NCBI RefSeq assembly: GCF_003007675.1 | Contig: NZ_PXNP01000076.1 | Coordinates: 62,001-126,000 of the forward strand | From: Marinobacter fuscus | GTDB taxonomy: Bacteria > Pseudomonadota > Gammaproteobacteria > Pseudomonadales > Oleiphilaceae | DNA: 64,000 bases | Direction: 5' to 3' | Shown here: in pieces, positions 45,733-54,797 of the stretch | Position numbering within the stretch: the first letter of the stretch is position 1 | Layout of the letters: each line of letters opens with the position of its first letter | The notes under the pieces: model-generated | Database searches by the model: none | What the model was told of the DNA's origin: nothing | What the model saw: only the letters and a program-made list of their open reading frames with translations | Position numbers and translations under genes: made by a program

Positions 45733-46404
45733 ATGAGATATCAAACCATTCTTGGAAGCTGTAGCACGACCACGGTCAACCAGCTGATCCATCGCTGCCC
45801 CGAGACACTATCGGTTTTCCGAAAGTACGTACCCGACATCCCTGAAGATTCCCCCGTAACCGTTAAAGCTCTGGCGGAAGAATCCGGAGCTGCACCCCAG
45901 GCACTGTGCCGGGATCTGTTTGATGTTTACATGGAGCACAACCCACTGGAAGACCTGGACACCGACCTGCTGCTGAAACTGATCGCGGAAAACTACGACG
46001 CCAGACACTTGGAAGAACTGCCCAAGCTGCACCGGCTCGCCCGCAAGATTGAAGCGGTTCACAGAGCAAACCCGGACGTACCAAAAGGCATCACGCTGGC
46101 GGTCAAAAAGCTGGAGGACACACTCCGGAATCACATCGAGAAGGAACACACACACGTAATGAATCAGATGGTGCATGACCAGCCACCTCGCCAGGAAACA
46201 CCCATCGCTCAAATGAACGAAGAGCATTCAGCCTTAAAGCAGCAGCTGAGCAAACTGCGCGACATGACTCATAACTACCAGGCACCGGCGTCTGCCTGTC
46301 GCTCCTGGAAACGCTTCTATCATGAACTGCAGGCTCTGGATTTCGGGCTTTCCGAGCAAATTTACCTGGAACGGGATGTGCTGTTCCCGCGCTTCCAGTT
46401 CTGA
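45733..46404 (+). CDS. ytfE: Iron-sulfur cluster repair di-iron protein (YtfE/DnrN/ScdA)
   Basis: A 223-residue RIC-family protein that repairs iron-sulfur clusters after nitrosative stress. The N-terminal DUF542/ScdA_N part contains CSTTTVNQLIHRCPETLSVF. The C-terminal hemerythrin-like di-iron domain supplies His and Glu ligands in NYDARHLEELPKLH, HIEKEHTHVM, NEEHSAL and LSEQIYLERDVLFPRF. AAGGAG precedes the ATG. The NsrR-type operator and its place beside an iron-sulfur carrier gene support the role. Confidence 0.94.
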   Translation: MRYQTILGSCSTTTVNQLIHRCPETLSVFRKYVPDIPEDSPVTVKALAEESGAAPQALCRDLFDVYMEHNPLEDLDTDLLLKLIAENYDARHLEELPKLHRLARKIEAVHRANPDVPKGITLAVKKLEDTLRNHIEKEHTHVMNQMVHDQPPRQETPIAQMNEEHSALKQQLSKLRDMTHNYQAPASACRSWKRFYHELQALDFGLSEQIYLERDVLFPRFQF

Positions 46405-46410
46405 AGGAGG

Positions 46411-46439
46411 AACCCCGGTCAGGCCGGGGTTTCGTTTTT
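46411..46439 (+). terminator. Rho-independent terminator after ytfE
   Basis: A stem AACCCCGG/CCGGGGTT with a 5-base loop is followed by TCG and five T residues. It begins 7 bp after the ytfE stop. The stop of the convergent small gene lies in the loop. Confidence 0.8.
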
Positions 46440-46646
46440 CTGAAGATACTCCCGGTACACCCGGACAGAGGCCAGCAGGCTTTCCCGATAAGCGGCACCG
46501 TATTGATTGCCATCGGAATCTGATTCTCTGATGGCAGACTCGTATTGCGCAACACCCTGCCGTGCAAAGGTCAACGCCGCTGCCATACCATCTCGGTTCT
46601 CAACAAAGGCCAGCCTTTGCCATTCCCGACCCTCCGGGGTATCCAT
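46419..46646 (-). CDS. Small hypothetical protein downstream of cysI
   Basis: A 75-residue soluble protein (MDTPEGREWQRLAFVENRDG, ending YREYLQKNETPA), probably mostly helical. I do not recognise the family. TGGAGG lies correctly upstream of the ATG, and the gene starts only 15 bp after the cysI stop, so it is probably the third gene of a cysJ-cysI transcript. No cysteine or metal motif is seen. Confidence 0.65.
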   Translation of the reverse strand: MDTPEGREWQRLAFVENRDGMAAALTFARQGVAQYESAIRESDSDGNQYGAAYRESLLASVRVYREYLQKNETPA

Positions 46647-46661
46647 TCATTGCCTCCAGAA

Positions 46662-48362
46662 TTATTTCATCGCTTTATGCAGCATAGCGGGTGTGCGCTC
46701 GGCTTCAACCACACCACTGCGCACCAGAAAATCACCGAAATGTTCACCAGCCTGGCGCTGCTCACCATAGGCACGGAACAACGGGCGCAAGGTATCCAGG
46801 ATGGTGTCAACGTCAATATTTTCCCGGTACAGGCGATTCATCCGCTGGCCGGAGAAATCCGCCCCCAGGTACAGGTTGTATTTACCCACGGCCTTGCCGG
46901 TGAGTGCGATTTCTCCCAGATAGGGCCGGGCACAGCCATTGGGGCAGCCGGTAATCCGGATATTGATGGCGTCTGGCTCTAGCCCTTCCTCCGCCATCAA
47001 ACGCTCGATACGGTCGATAAAACCGGGCAGAAAGCGCTCGGATTCCGCCATAGCCAGACCGCAGGTTGGCAGCGCGACACAAGCCATTGAGTGCTGGCGC
47101 AAGGGTGTTCTGCGGTGACCAGCATCCAGGCCATATTCGGCTACCAGCGCGTCGATCTTGGGCTTGTGCTCCGGCGAGACACCGGCAATCACCAGGTTCT
47201 GGTTACAGGTAATGCGGAAGTCGCCGTCATGGTTTTCGGCAATTTTCCGCAACCCGGCTCGAATGGGGCCGCCCGCCTCGGTATCGGCAACGCGGCCGGT
47301 TGGGATCAGCAGGGTCAGATGCTGCTTTCCGTCTTCGCCTTCTACCCAACCAAAACGGTCGCCATTGCTGGTCAGACTGAAGCTCCGGGCCGGTTCAAAA
47401 CCCCGACCATGATATTCCGCAAAACGCTCGCGGAACCAGTCCATTCCGTAGTCGTCGATGGTGTATTTGAATCGGGCATGAGCCCGATTGGTGCGGCACC
47501 CAAAATCCCGCTGAATGGCACAGATAGCCTGACAGGCATCAACAATCCGTGATTTCGGCACATAACCGGCCATGGTTGCCAGCCGGGGGTAGGTGCCCGG
47601 GTCGCCATAGGTCAGGCCCATACCGCCACCCACAACCACATTAAAGCCCTCGATACGGCCATCCTCCACAATGGCAATCAACCCGATGTCGTTGGCGAAC
47701 ACATCGCAATCATTTTCCGGAGGTACCGCCAGCGCGATCTTGAATTTCCGGGGCAGATACTTGTATCCGTAAAAAGGCTCTTCCTCTTCACCCAGCGCAG
47801 CCACCCGTTCTTCGCCAAGCCAGACTTCACCATAGGCACCGGATCGCCAACGCAAACGATCGCTGATCGCCTGCGAGAGTTCGTGAATCTCCCGGTGCAG
47901 GTGCGACAGCTCGGGATTCACATTGCTGATGACGTTGCGGTTTACATCGCCGCAGGCACCCCGGGTATCTAGCCCCAGCTCATTCACCATGGCCATGAAG
48001 GTTTGCATCTTCTCTTTGAAAATGCCATGAAACTGGAAGGTCTGTCGGGTCGTTAACCGCAACGTAGAATTCGCACATTCGTCTGCGATTCTGTCCAGCC
48101 CCAGCCATTGTCTGCTGGACAATACGCCGCCCGGCAAACGCAACCGAACCATGAACTGGTAGAGCGGCTCGAGCTTCTGGCGCCGGCGTTCATCCCGTAC
48201 GTCCCGGTCGTCCTGCTGGTAACTGCCGTGGAATTTGGTCAGCTTGGTGTCGTTGTCCGGCAAGGCGCCCGTGGCACGATCCTGCAAGCCCTGCAGTATC
48301 GTACCCCGCAGGTAGTCACTTTGTTGTTTGATCTGCTCTGCTTCTGGTAGTTTCTCAGTCAT
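46662..48362 (-). CDS. cysI: Assimilatory sulfite reductase hemoprotein CysI
   Basis: A 566-residue sirohaem and [4Fe-4S] subunit that reduces sulfite to sulfide. The cluster/sirohaem cysteines are in CVALPTCGLA and GCPNGCARP. Substrate-binding Arg segments include RLTTRQTFQFHG. The start overlaps the cysJ stop (TGATG), so the two are coupled. Confidence 0.97.
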   Translation of the reverse strand: MTEKLPEAEQIKQQSDYLRGTILQGLQDRATGALPDNDTKLTKFHGSYQQDDRDVRDERRRQKLEPLYQFMVRLRLPGGVLSSRQWLGLDRIADECANSTLRLTTRQTFQFHGIFKEKMQTFMAMVNELGLDTRGACGDVNRNVISNVNPELSHLHREIHELSQAISDRLRWRSGAYGEVWLGEERVAALGEEEEPFYGYKYLPRKFKIALAVPPENDCDVFANDIGLIAIVEDGRIEGFNVVVGGGMGLTYGDPGTYPRLATMAGYVPKSRIVDACQAICAIQRDFGCRTNRAHARFKYTIDDYGMDWFRERFAEYHGRGFEPARSFSLTSNGDRFGWVEGEDGKQHLTLLIPTGRVADTEAGGPIRAGLRKIAENHDGDFRITCNQNLVIAGVSPEHKPKIDALVAEYGLDAGHRRTPLRQHSMACVALPTCGLAMAESERFLPGFIDRIERLMAEEGLEPDAINIRITGCPNGCARPYLGEIALTGKAVGKYNLYLGADFSGQRMNRLYRENIDVDTILDTLRPLFRAYGEQRQAGEHFGDFLVRSGVVEAERTPAMLHKAMK

Positions 48363-50152
48363 CAGTACACATCCCGCTGGTAACGTTTATCCCGATTCAT
48401 TTGCCGCAGGTAGTCCTCGGCTTCCGCCAGGGTCATTTCCCCCTGTTCGCTGACCAGCGTCAGCAGGGTCTGGTGAACATCCGGTGCCATCTTTTCTGCA
48501 TCACCACAGACATAGATCGAAGCGCCCTGCTGCAGCCAGGCCCAGACCTCGCCCGCCTGCTCAGCCAGACAATGCTGCACATAGCGTTTTTCAGCCTGAT
48601 CACGGGAGAAGGCCACATCCAGCCGGGTCAGCAATCCATCACGGCGCCACTTGATCCACTCGGTCTGATAGAGGAAATCACTGCGGAAGTGCCGATCACC
48701 AAAAATCAGCCAGTTATCGCCACTGGCACCCCGTTCTTCGCGTTCCTGCATAAAGGCGCGGAAAGGCGCAACCCCGGTCCCCGGGCCGATCATGATGATC
48801 GGGGTGGCGTCGTCTGAGGGCAGTGAAAAGTTCTTGTTCGGGTCGATATACACGGGCAGTTGATCGCCTTCGACCAGCCGGTCGGCCAGCCAGCAGGAGG
48901 CCACGCCCTCCCGGTCGCGCTGGTGACTGTGATAACGCACTGCCGCCACCGTGATATGCACCTCATCTTCCTCTGCACTCTGACTGGAACTGATGGAATA
49001 CAATCGCGGAGGCAACTTGCGTAACAGGCTAACCAGCGCCTGGGGCTCCAGGCCCTCAACCGGCCATTGCGTGATCAGATCCAGAAAATCCCGCCCGGCG
49101 GTCCACAGCCTTAATTCCTCCGGATTATCAGCCAGTGCCCGCAGTTCATCATGGCCAGCCAATTCGGCCCACTGTTTCATCAGCGGCGGCGTCAGCAGGG
49201 TAATCTCCCGCTCCAGACGCAACACGTCCGCCAGCGCCCGAGGTTCACCATCCAGCTCCACCCGGGCATCAGCCTCGAATCCCAGAGCCGACAACACGGC
49301 TTGCACCAGTGCGGGGGCATTGATCGGGCAAACCGCCAGCGCATCGCCTGGTTGGTAGCGCAAATCCGAGCCTTCCAGCGACACTTCAATGTGGCGAACT
49401 TCCTTGTCCGATCCCTGGCCACTGAGCAGCTGATTGGTCAGTAGCGTCGCCAGAAACGGATGCTTGCGCCCGTAGACAGATTCCACCACAGGCCCAGCAC
49501 CCGGCGTTGCAGCCAGCGGCTGGGAAGCGCCCGCCCGGGCGGCCATTACGTCCAGTAACCGCTCAATCCACTGCTCGGCCAGATCTTCATAATCCACATC
49601 GCAATCCACCCGTTGCGCCATGGCCGTCGCGCCCAGCCCTGCCAGCCGCTCATCAAACTCCTTGCCGGTCTGGCAGAACTGCTCGTAACTGGAATCCCCA
49701 AGCGCCAGCACGCTGTAATTAAGGTGCTCCAACTTGGGGGCTTTCTTGCCCATCAGAAACTCATGAAAATCCAGGGCATTGTCCGGTGGGTCGCCTTCAC
49801 CCTGGGTTGAGGTCACCAGGGCCAGCCATTGCTCCTGGCGAATCTGTTTGGGTTTGTAATCGGCAAGATCCACCAGCCGTGCCTTGATGCCCTTGTCTGC
49901 CGCACGGGCAACCAATTGCTCCGCCACGCCCTCGGCATTACCCGTCTGTGAGCCGAACAACACCGTCAATTCCGACTGCGGTACATCGCTGTTCACTGGC
50001 GCGCTCTGTGTGGCCGCTGGCGTTCCCTGGCAGTAACCTGCCAGATAACCTGCCAGCCAGTGGGCCTGATCGCGGTCAAGCCCGTCCAGAAGCTGCCTAA
50101 GTTGCTGTTGTTGCGCTCCCGTCAGTGGGGATGCACTGAAATCTGCTGCCAT
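48362..50152 (-). CDS. cysJ: Sulfite reductase flavoprotein CysJ
   Basis: A 596-residue NADPH-dependent diflavin reductase that feeds CysI. The flavodoxin FMN domain has FGSQTGNAEGVAEQL. The FAD domain has PRLYSISSSQS. The NADPH domain has GPGTGVAPFRAFMQERE and ends in DKRYQRDVY, as in E. coli CysJ. I chose ATG 50152 rather than 50176: the former follows GGGGT and matches the usual N-terminus better. It is divergent from sqr. Confidence 0.96.
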   Translation of the reverse strand: MAADFSASPLTGAQQQQLRQLLDGLDRDQAHWLAGYLAGYCQGTPAATQSAPVNSDVPQSELTVLFGSQTGNAEGVAEQLVARAADKGIKARLVDLADYKPKQIRQEQWLALVTSTQGEGDPPDNALDFHEFLMGKKAPKLEHLNYSVLALGDSSYEQFCQTGKEFDERLAGLGATAMAQRVDCDVDYEDLAEQWIERLLDVMAARAGASQPLAATPGAGPVVESVYGRKHPFLATLLTNQLLSGQGSDKEVRHIEVSLEGSDLRYQPGDALAVCPINAPALVQAVLSALGFEADARVELDGEPRALADVLRLEREITLLTPPLMKQWAELAGHDELRALADNPEELRLWTAGRDFLDLITQWPVEGLEPQALVSLLRKLPPRLYSISSSQSAEEDEVHITVAAVRYHSHQRDREGVASCWLADRLVEGDQLPVYIDPNKNFSLPSDDATPIIMIGPGTGVAPFRAFMQEREERGASGDNWLIFGDRHFRSDFLYQTEWIKWRRDGLLTRLDVAFSRDQAEKRYVQHCLAEQAGEVWAWLQQGASIYVCGDAEKMAPDVHQTLLTLVSEQGEMTLAEAEDYLRQMNRDKRYQRDVY

Positions 50153-50257
50153 AAAAAACCCCGTGGTATCGGCCATCGTGTTCGAAAGCCGGTAAAAGTG
50201 TCACGGGCACTCTAGAAAGCGGGCACAAGCCCCATAAATCAGATTGTTTTCATGAGC

Positions 50258-50278
50258 CTTATCGATTAAGCCGATAAG
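50258..50278. promoter_or_regulatory. Inverted repeat upstream of cysJ
   Basis: A perfect CTTATCG-7-CGATAAG dyad lies 106 bp upstream of cysJ in the AT-rich cysJ-sqr gap. It may be an operator for either gene. I cannot assign a regulator. Confidence 0.4.
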
Positions 50279-50336
50279 AAAATTAACTCAATGTTTTTTA
50301 TGATGTTTATCTATATAAAAAATCGTTCCATCGAAA

Positions 50337-50350
50337 ATGATCTCGATCAT
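50337..50350 (+). promoter_or_regulatory. FNR-type box upstream of sqr
   Basis: ATGATCTCGATCAT has the full TGATN4ATCA core with only the outer bases changed. A TATCAT hexamer at 50374-50379 is placed as expected for a class II promoter (centre 33 bp downstream), and sqr starts at 50424. Confidence 0.6.
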
Positions 50351-50423
50351 CTTATGTTTTTTAGGCTTGACCCTATCATCCGTTCAAAACATTTGGTTCT
50401 AAACAGAAAGAGGGAACAGATAG

Positions 50424-51662
50424 ATGACTGACACCGGGCAAACCCAGGAGCACCAGATTGTCGTGGTCGGTGCAGGTGCGGCTGGCACCAGCGTGGCGGC
50501 GTCTTTGTTAAGGCAGCAGCCAGGGCTGGACGTAGCCATCGTGGAGCCCAGCGACATCCATTACTACCAGCCCGCCTTCACTCTGGTGGGCGGCGGTGCT
50601 TACTCGCTGGCAAAAACAGCCAGGCCACAGGCCCAAACCCTGCCCACTGGAGCCCGCTGGGTAAGAGCCGCTGTCGCTGATTTACAACCGGAGAAAAACA
50701 CCCTTACGCTGTCAGACGGGCGCACACTCGGCTACCAGATTCTTGTGCTGGCACCGGGATTGAAACTGGACTGGGACGCAGTGGATGGCTTGCGGGAAGC
50801 CATAGGGCGAAACGGAGTCTGCAGCAATTACGATCCCTCTCTGGCGGAATACACCTGGCAATGTTTGCAGGCGTTCCGGGGCGGTAAAGCTCTGTTCACT
50901 CAGCCCTCAACGCCTATCAAATGTGCCGGTGCGCCGCAGAAAATCGCCTACCTGGCGGCGGATTATGTGCGCCGAAAATGGCTGGCAGACAACAGCAAAC
51001 TCAAGTTCTATTCCGGGGGCAGTGCTCTGTTCAGCGTGGCGGATTTTGTACCGCCGCTGACCCAGGTGGCCAAGCGCTACAACGTTGCTCTGCTGATGAA
51101 TCACAACCTGATTGCGGTGAATGGCGCCAGACGCGAAGCGACCTTCCGTTTTACCAACAGCGCAGGCGAGACCACAGACGTGACCGAGACTTTCGATATG
51201 CTGCACGTGACACCGCCGCAGTGTGCCCCGGATTTCATCCGCAACAGCTCACTGGCCAACGAAGGCGGCTGGGTGGATGTCGATCAGCACACGCTGCAGC
51301 ATGTCCGCCATGACAACGTATTCAGTCTGGGCGATGCCAGCTCACTGCCCACCTCCAAAACAGCCGCAGCTATTCGCAAACAGTCACCGGTCGCAGCGGC
51401 CAACATACTGACCAGACTGGCCGACAAACCACTTGAAGCCCATTACGACGGCTATACCTCCTGCCCGGTGGTGACCGGCTATGGCAAGGTAATGCTGGCG
51501 GAATTCATCTATGGCGGAAAAGTCACGCCCACCCTGCCCCTGAGCCCGTTCAAGGAATCCCGGTTTTACTGGCAGGTGAAAAAGCGTGGCTTGCCACCTT
51601 TTTACTTTGACTACATGCTCAAAGGCAAAGAGGGCGACCTTGCCCACAAGGCCATTGGCTAG
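50424..51662 (+). CDS. sqr: Sulfide:quinone oxidoreductase (type II-like)
   Basis: A 412-residue FAD enzyme that oxidises sulfide and reduces quinone at the membrane. The Rossmann motif is VVVGAGAAGTSVAASL. Redox-type cysteines sit in NGVCSNYD, IKCAGAPQKI and PPQCAPDF; the KCAGAPQK segment is like that of mitochondrial-type SQR. A second FAD motif is NVFSLGDASSLPTSKTAAAIRKQ. It is divergent from cysJI and is followed by an orphan sdhB. The upstream FNR-like box suggests low-oxygen expression. Confidence 0.92.
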   Translation: MTDTGQTQEHQIVVVGAGAAGTSVAASLLRQQPGLDVAIVEPSDIHYYQPAFTLVGGGAYSLAKTARPQAQTLPTGARWVRAAVADLQPEKNTLTLSDGRTLGYQILVLAPGLKLDWDAVDGLREAIGRNGVCSNYDPSLAEYTWQCLQAFRGGKALFTQPSTPIKCAGAPQKIAYLAADYVRRKWLADNSKLKFYSGGSALFSVADFVPPLTQVAKRYNVALLMNHNLIAVNGARREATFRFTNSAGETTDVTETFDMLHVTPPQCAPDFIRNSSLANEGGWVDVDQHTLQHVRHDNVFSLGDASSLPTSKTAAAIRKQSPVAAANILTRLADKPLEAHYDGYTSCPVVTGYGKVMLAEFIYGGKVTPTLPLSPFKESRFYWQVKKRGLPPFYFDYMLKGKEGDLAHKAIG

Positions 51663-51775
51663 TGTCCCGGGAAGCTGTGATAACAAGCTCATCGATGAAA
51701 CCGACTCTGAATTCATCTGCTATTCTGCATTTAAACCCACACTTGAAATGAATAATTTTAAGGAGGGCAGAATTG

Positions 51776-52489
51776 ATGGAAGCTTTAAAGGTACGAGTCT
51801 ACCGTTATAACCCGGAGCAGGATTCAGTACCCTGGTATCAGGATAGCGAAATTGATGGCAGTTTCCGCAACCGGATGGTTCTTGATGTTCTGGAACACCT
51901 GAAAACACGGGACGTTACGCTGTCGTTTCGCCGCTCCTGCCGGGAAGGCGTATGCGGCTCTGATGGGCTGAACATCAACGGCCGAAACGGGTTGGGCTGC
52001 ATCACCCGGGTTGCCGATATCCTCGGTAAGAAAAACCTGCTGGAGATTCGGCCACTGCCGGGTATGCCTGTGATCCGGGATCTGGTGGTGGATCAGTCGC
52101 TGTTTTTCAAACAGTACGAGAAGGTGCAGCCCTGGCTGATCAATGATGAGCCGACACCGGCCATCGAGCGACTGCAAAGCCCGGAAGACCGGGCCAAACT
52201 GGACGGCCTGTACGAGTGCATTCTGTGTGCCTGCTGCACCTCGGCTTGCCCGTCCTGGTGGTGGAACCCGGAAAAGTACATCGGGCCTTCCGGGCTGTTA
52301 CAAGCCTACCGTTTTCTGGTGGATTCCCGCGATACCGCCACCCAGGAACGACTGGTCCGACTGGAAGACCCATTCAGCGTGTTCCGCTGTCGGGGCATCG
52401 GCAATTGTACCGCCTACTGCCCGAAAGGCCTGAATCCGATGAAAGCCATTGGCCATATCAAGACCATGCTGGTAAAAACACGGGTGTGA
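51776..52489 (+). CDS. Orphan succinate dehydrogenase/fumarate reductase iron-sulfur subunit
   Basis: A 237-residue SdhB-type protein. The [2Fe-2S] ligands are in SCREGVCGSDGLN (Asp in place of one Cys, as in E. coli SdhB) and GLGC. The [4Fe-4S] and [3Fe-4S] ligands are in CILCACCTSACPS and CRGIGNCTAYCPKG. It is full-length, but no sdhA, sdhC or sdhD lies nearby. ATG 51776 follows AGGAGGG; the in-frame TTG before it is less likely. It starts 113 bp after sqr. It may serve a remote SDH/FRD complex or be a paralogue for anaerobic growth. Confidence 0.9.
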   Translation: MEALKVRVYRYNPEQDSVPWYQDSEIDGSFRNRMVLDVLEHLKTRDVTLSFRRSCREGVCGSDGLNINGRNGLGCITRVADILGKKNLLEIRPLPGMPVIRDLVVDQSLFFKQYEKVQPWLINDEPTPAIERLQSPEDRAKLDGLYECILCACCTSACPSWWWNPEKYIGPSGLLQAYRFLVDSRDTATQERLVRLEDPFSVFRCRGIGNCTAYCPKGLNPMKAIGHIKTMLVKTRV

Positions 52490-52532
52490 GACAGACCCGG
52501 CCAGACGCGGTACTGGTCGGGTGCTCAGCGTT

Positions 52533-52847
52533 TTATTTCCAGTAGTTATTGGCAGCAGCCACGGTCTGAAAGTGCACCGCAATCACTTCTGAGGCGTGGA
52601 TCAGTGCCTCACCATCCTGGGAATACTCGGCTCGCTCACGAAACAGCACCTCCTTGTTCGACTGGGTACTTTTCACGCCCATACGGGACAGCTTGATCGC
52701 CAGTTCAAATCCTTGCTGCGGGGTTTCGGTGATCAGGCTCGGCAGCCAAACGTCGGTCTTTTTTTCGTCTTCGGCGTGGCCAGCCAGGGGAAACGCTAAC
52801 AGTACAGCAGCCAGTATCATCAATGACTGTCGTTTTAGATGGGTCAT
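52533..52847 (-). CDS. Small secreted hypothetical protein
   Basis: A 104-residue protein with a signal peptide (MTHLKRQSLMILAAVLLAF, cleavage after GHA). The mature part has about 80 residues (EDEKKTDVWLPSLITETP and onwards) with no cysteine. I do not recognise it. AAGGAG precedes the ATG. It is convergent with sdhB and divergent from the oxidase operon. The 342-bp gap upstream of it (52848-53189) contains no gene, but holds an FNR box. Confidence 0.7.
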   Translation of the reverse strand: MTHLKRQSLMILAAVLLAFPLAGHAEDEKKTDVWLPSLITETPQQGFELAIKLSRMGVKSTQSNKEVLFRERAEYSQDGEALIHASEVIAVHFQTVAAANNYWK

Positions 52848-53031
52848 CTGAAGCTCCTTGATCTCATCTCTTGTTATTTGGACATCCAATGGCGGCCCCT
52901 TAACCGAATACCAAGGCCACCCTCTCAACATTAAGAACTACGATAGAGCCATTTTCAATACACCTTAAGTGCCAAAAGAAATCATCAAAAAGCGCTTCTC
53001 CCCGAAAAATCGCCTTCACGGCCAGGGTAAA

Positions 53032-53045
53032 TTGATCTGAATCAA
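53032..53045 (+). promoter_or_regulatory. Perfect FNR/ANR box upstream of the oxidase operon
   Basis: TTGATCTGAATCAA matches TTGATN4ATCAA at every defined base. Its centre at 53038.5 predicts a class II start near 53080, leaving a leader of about 110 bp before the oxidase gene. It could also act on the divergent secreted-protein gene. Confidence 0.8.
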
Positions 53046-53189
53046 TTTACCGTTCGATACTTCCGCCGGTTAATCTTATGGTTACCAAGGGTTGTGCTGA
53101 AAAGAGCCTGTCAGGCACATCCGTTTCACTCACTCACATTGAATACGGTCAAATTAACGCATTTTAAATAAATCTAATCGGGAAGATCT

Positions 53190-54797
53190 ATGACGCCCAC
53201 CATTGCCGTTCTCCTGATCATCACCTTTCTGCTCTCGACTGTCGGCCTGTTACTGCTGATCTGGTCGATCGCCAACAATCAGTTCAGTCACGGCCAGCAA
53301 TCGGCCCGAACGATTTTCTCGCCCGGCGAGGAAGGTATCGGTGAAGACCCCGCAGAAGCACCACAACGGCAAAAACAGGAATTGCCCGATGCCGAATACC
53401 GGGCGCGGCACGATGCCGACCAATCCTCCCGCCTGGCAACCCTGAGTTGGCTGTCGTCCAGCGTCTTCTGGTTATTACTCGGTTCTGCCTACGGCTTGCT
53501 TTCATCGGCCAAGATGCACATGCCGGAACTGCTGGCGAACAGCGAGTTTCTGACCTTTGGCCGGGTTCGCCCCATGCACCTGAATGCGGTCACCTATGGC
53601 TGGGCCTCCATGGCCGGGATTGCCATTGCCCTTTTTCTGATTCCGCGGTTGTTCAAAACCCGCCTGGCCGGCGGCCGGTTTGCCGTTATCGGTGCCGTGC
53701 TCTGGAACATCGGCCTGGTGCTCGGGCTGGGGGCCATCAACCTGGGCCTGTCTGATGGTAAGGAATGGCTGGAGTTTCCCTGGCAGATTGACCTGTTGTT
53801 CGTGATCGGGGGTGCCCTGGCCGCGATTCCATTGCTACTGACCGCAAAACAACGAACCGTTTCCCACCTTTACGTCACCAGCTGGTATTTCTTGGCGGCG
53901 TTGGTGTGGTTTCCGTTCCTGTTTCTGATCGCCAACCTGCCCTACACCTTTCCGGGCACCTCCGGTGCCACGGTTAACTGGTGGTTTGCCCACAACGTGC
54001 TCGGGCTCTGGGTAACACCCATCGGCATCGGCATCGCCTATTACATGATCCCGAAAATAATGGGGCGGCCGATTATTTCCTATCAGCTATCGCTCATCGG
54101 CTTCTGGTCGCTGGCACTGTTCTACAGTCAGGTGGGCATCCATCACCTGGTGGGCGGCCCGATTCCCACCTGGCTGGTCACCCTGTCAATTGTGCATAGC
54201 GTGATGATGTCGATCCCGGTTATTACCGTCGCCATCAACCACCACGGCACCATGATGGGCAACTTTCACCGGTTGAAAGACTCACCCACACTGCGATTTG
54301 TCTGGATCGGCGCGTTGATGTACACCGTGTCGTCGTTACAGGGTTCCATGGAAGCCCTGCGCAGCGTCAATGTGATTACCCACTTCACGCATTACACCGT
54401 GGCCCACGCCCACCTGGGCATGTACGCCTTCCTCAGTTTTATTCTGTTTGGCGCGGTCTATTTCATCATGCCCCGGCTGATGAACTGGGAATGGCCGTGG
54501 CGGCGGTTGATTGCCCTGCACTTCTGGCTGGTAAGCATCGGCATCCTGATTTACGTGGTGTCTCTGACCATTGGTGGCTGGAAACAGGGCGTGGAACTGC
54601 TCACCGCCGACACACCGTTTATGGATATTGTAAGAATGACTCTGCCTTACCTCGAAGCAAGAACCATCGGTGGCAGCCTGATGACTGCTGGCCACATCGT
54701 TTTTGCGTTCCATTTTGTCGCCATGCTGTTGCGAAAAGGCCGGCTGCAAGACCAGCCCACCCTGTTTCGTAATCCGGCCCGGGAGGTAAGCCAATGA
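53190..54797 (+). CDS. ccoN: cbb3-type cytochrome c oxidase subunit I with CcoS-like N-terminus
   Basis: A 535-residue haem-copper oxidase catalytic subunit. Haem and CuB histidines are in MHLNAVTYGW, FAHNVLGLWVTP, GIHHLVGGP and HYTVAHAHLG, as in CcoN. The first 50 or so residues (one helix, then NNQFSHGQQSARTIF) resemble the separate small assembly protein CcoS, suggesting a CcoS-CcoN fusion. A hydrophilic linker joins the parts. It is the first gene of an operon with ccoO, a monohaem subunit and ccoI, and overlaps ccoO by 4 bp. Confidence 0.9.
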   Translation: MTPTIAVLLIITFLLSTVGLLLLIWSIANNQFSHGQQSARTIFSPGEEGIGEDPAEAPQRQKQELPDAEYRARHDADQSSRLATLSWLSSSVFWLLLGSAYGLLSSAKMHMPELLANSEFLTFGRVRPMHLNAVTYGWASMAGIAIALFLIPRLFKTRLAGGRFAVIGAVLWNIGLVLGLGAINLGLSDGKEWLEFPWQIDLLFVIGGALAAIPLLLTAKQRTVSHLYVTSWYFLAALVWFPFLFLIANLPYTFPGTSGATVNWWFAHNVLGLWVTPIGIGIAYYMIPKIMGRPIISYQLSLIGFWSLALFYSQVGIHHLVGGPIPTWLVTLSIVHSVMMSIPVITVAINHHGTMMGNFHRLKDSPTLRFVWIGALMYTVSSLQGSMEALRSVNVITHFTHYTVAHAHLGMYAFLSFILFGAVYFIMPRLMNWEWPWRRLIALHFWLVSIGILIYVVSLTIGGWKQGVELLTADTPFMDIVRMTLPYLEARTIGGSLMTAGHIVFAFHFVAMLLRKGRLQDQPTLFRNPAREVSQ

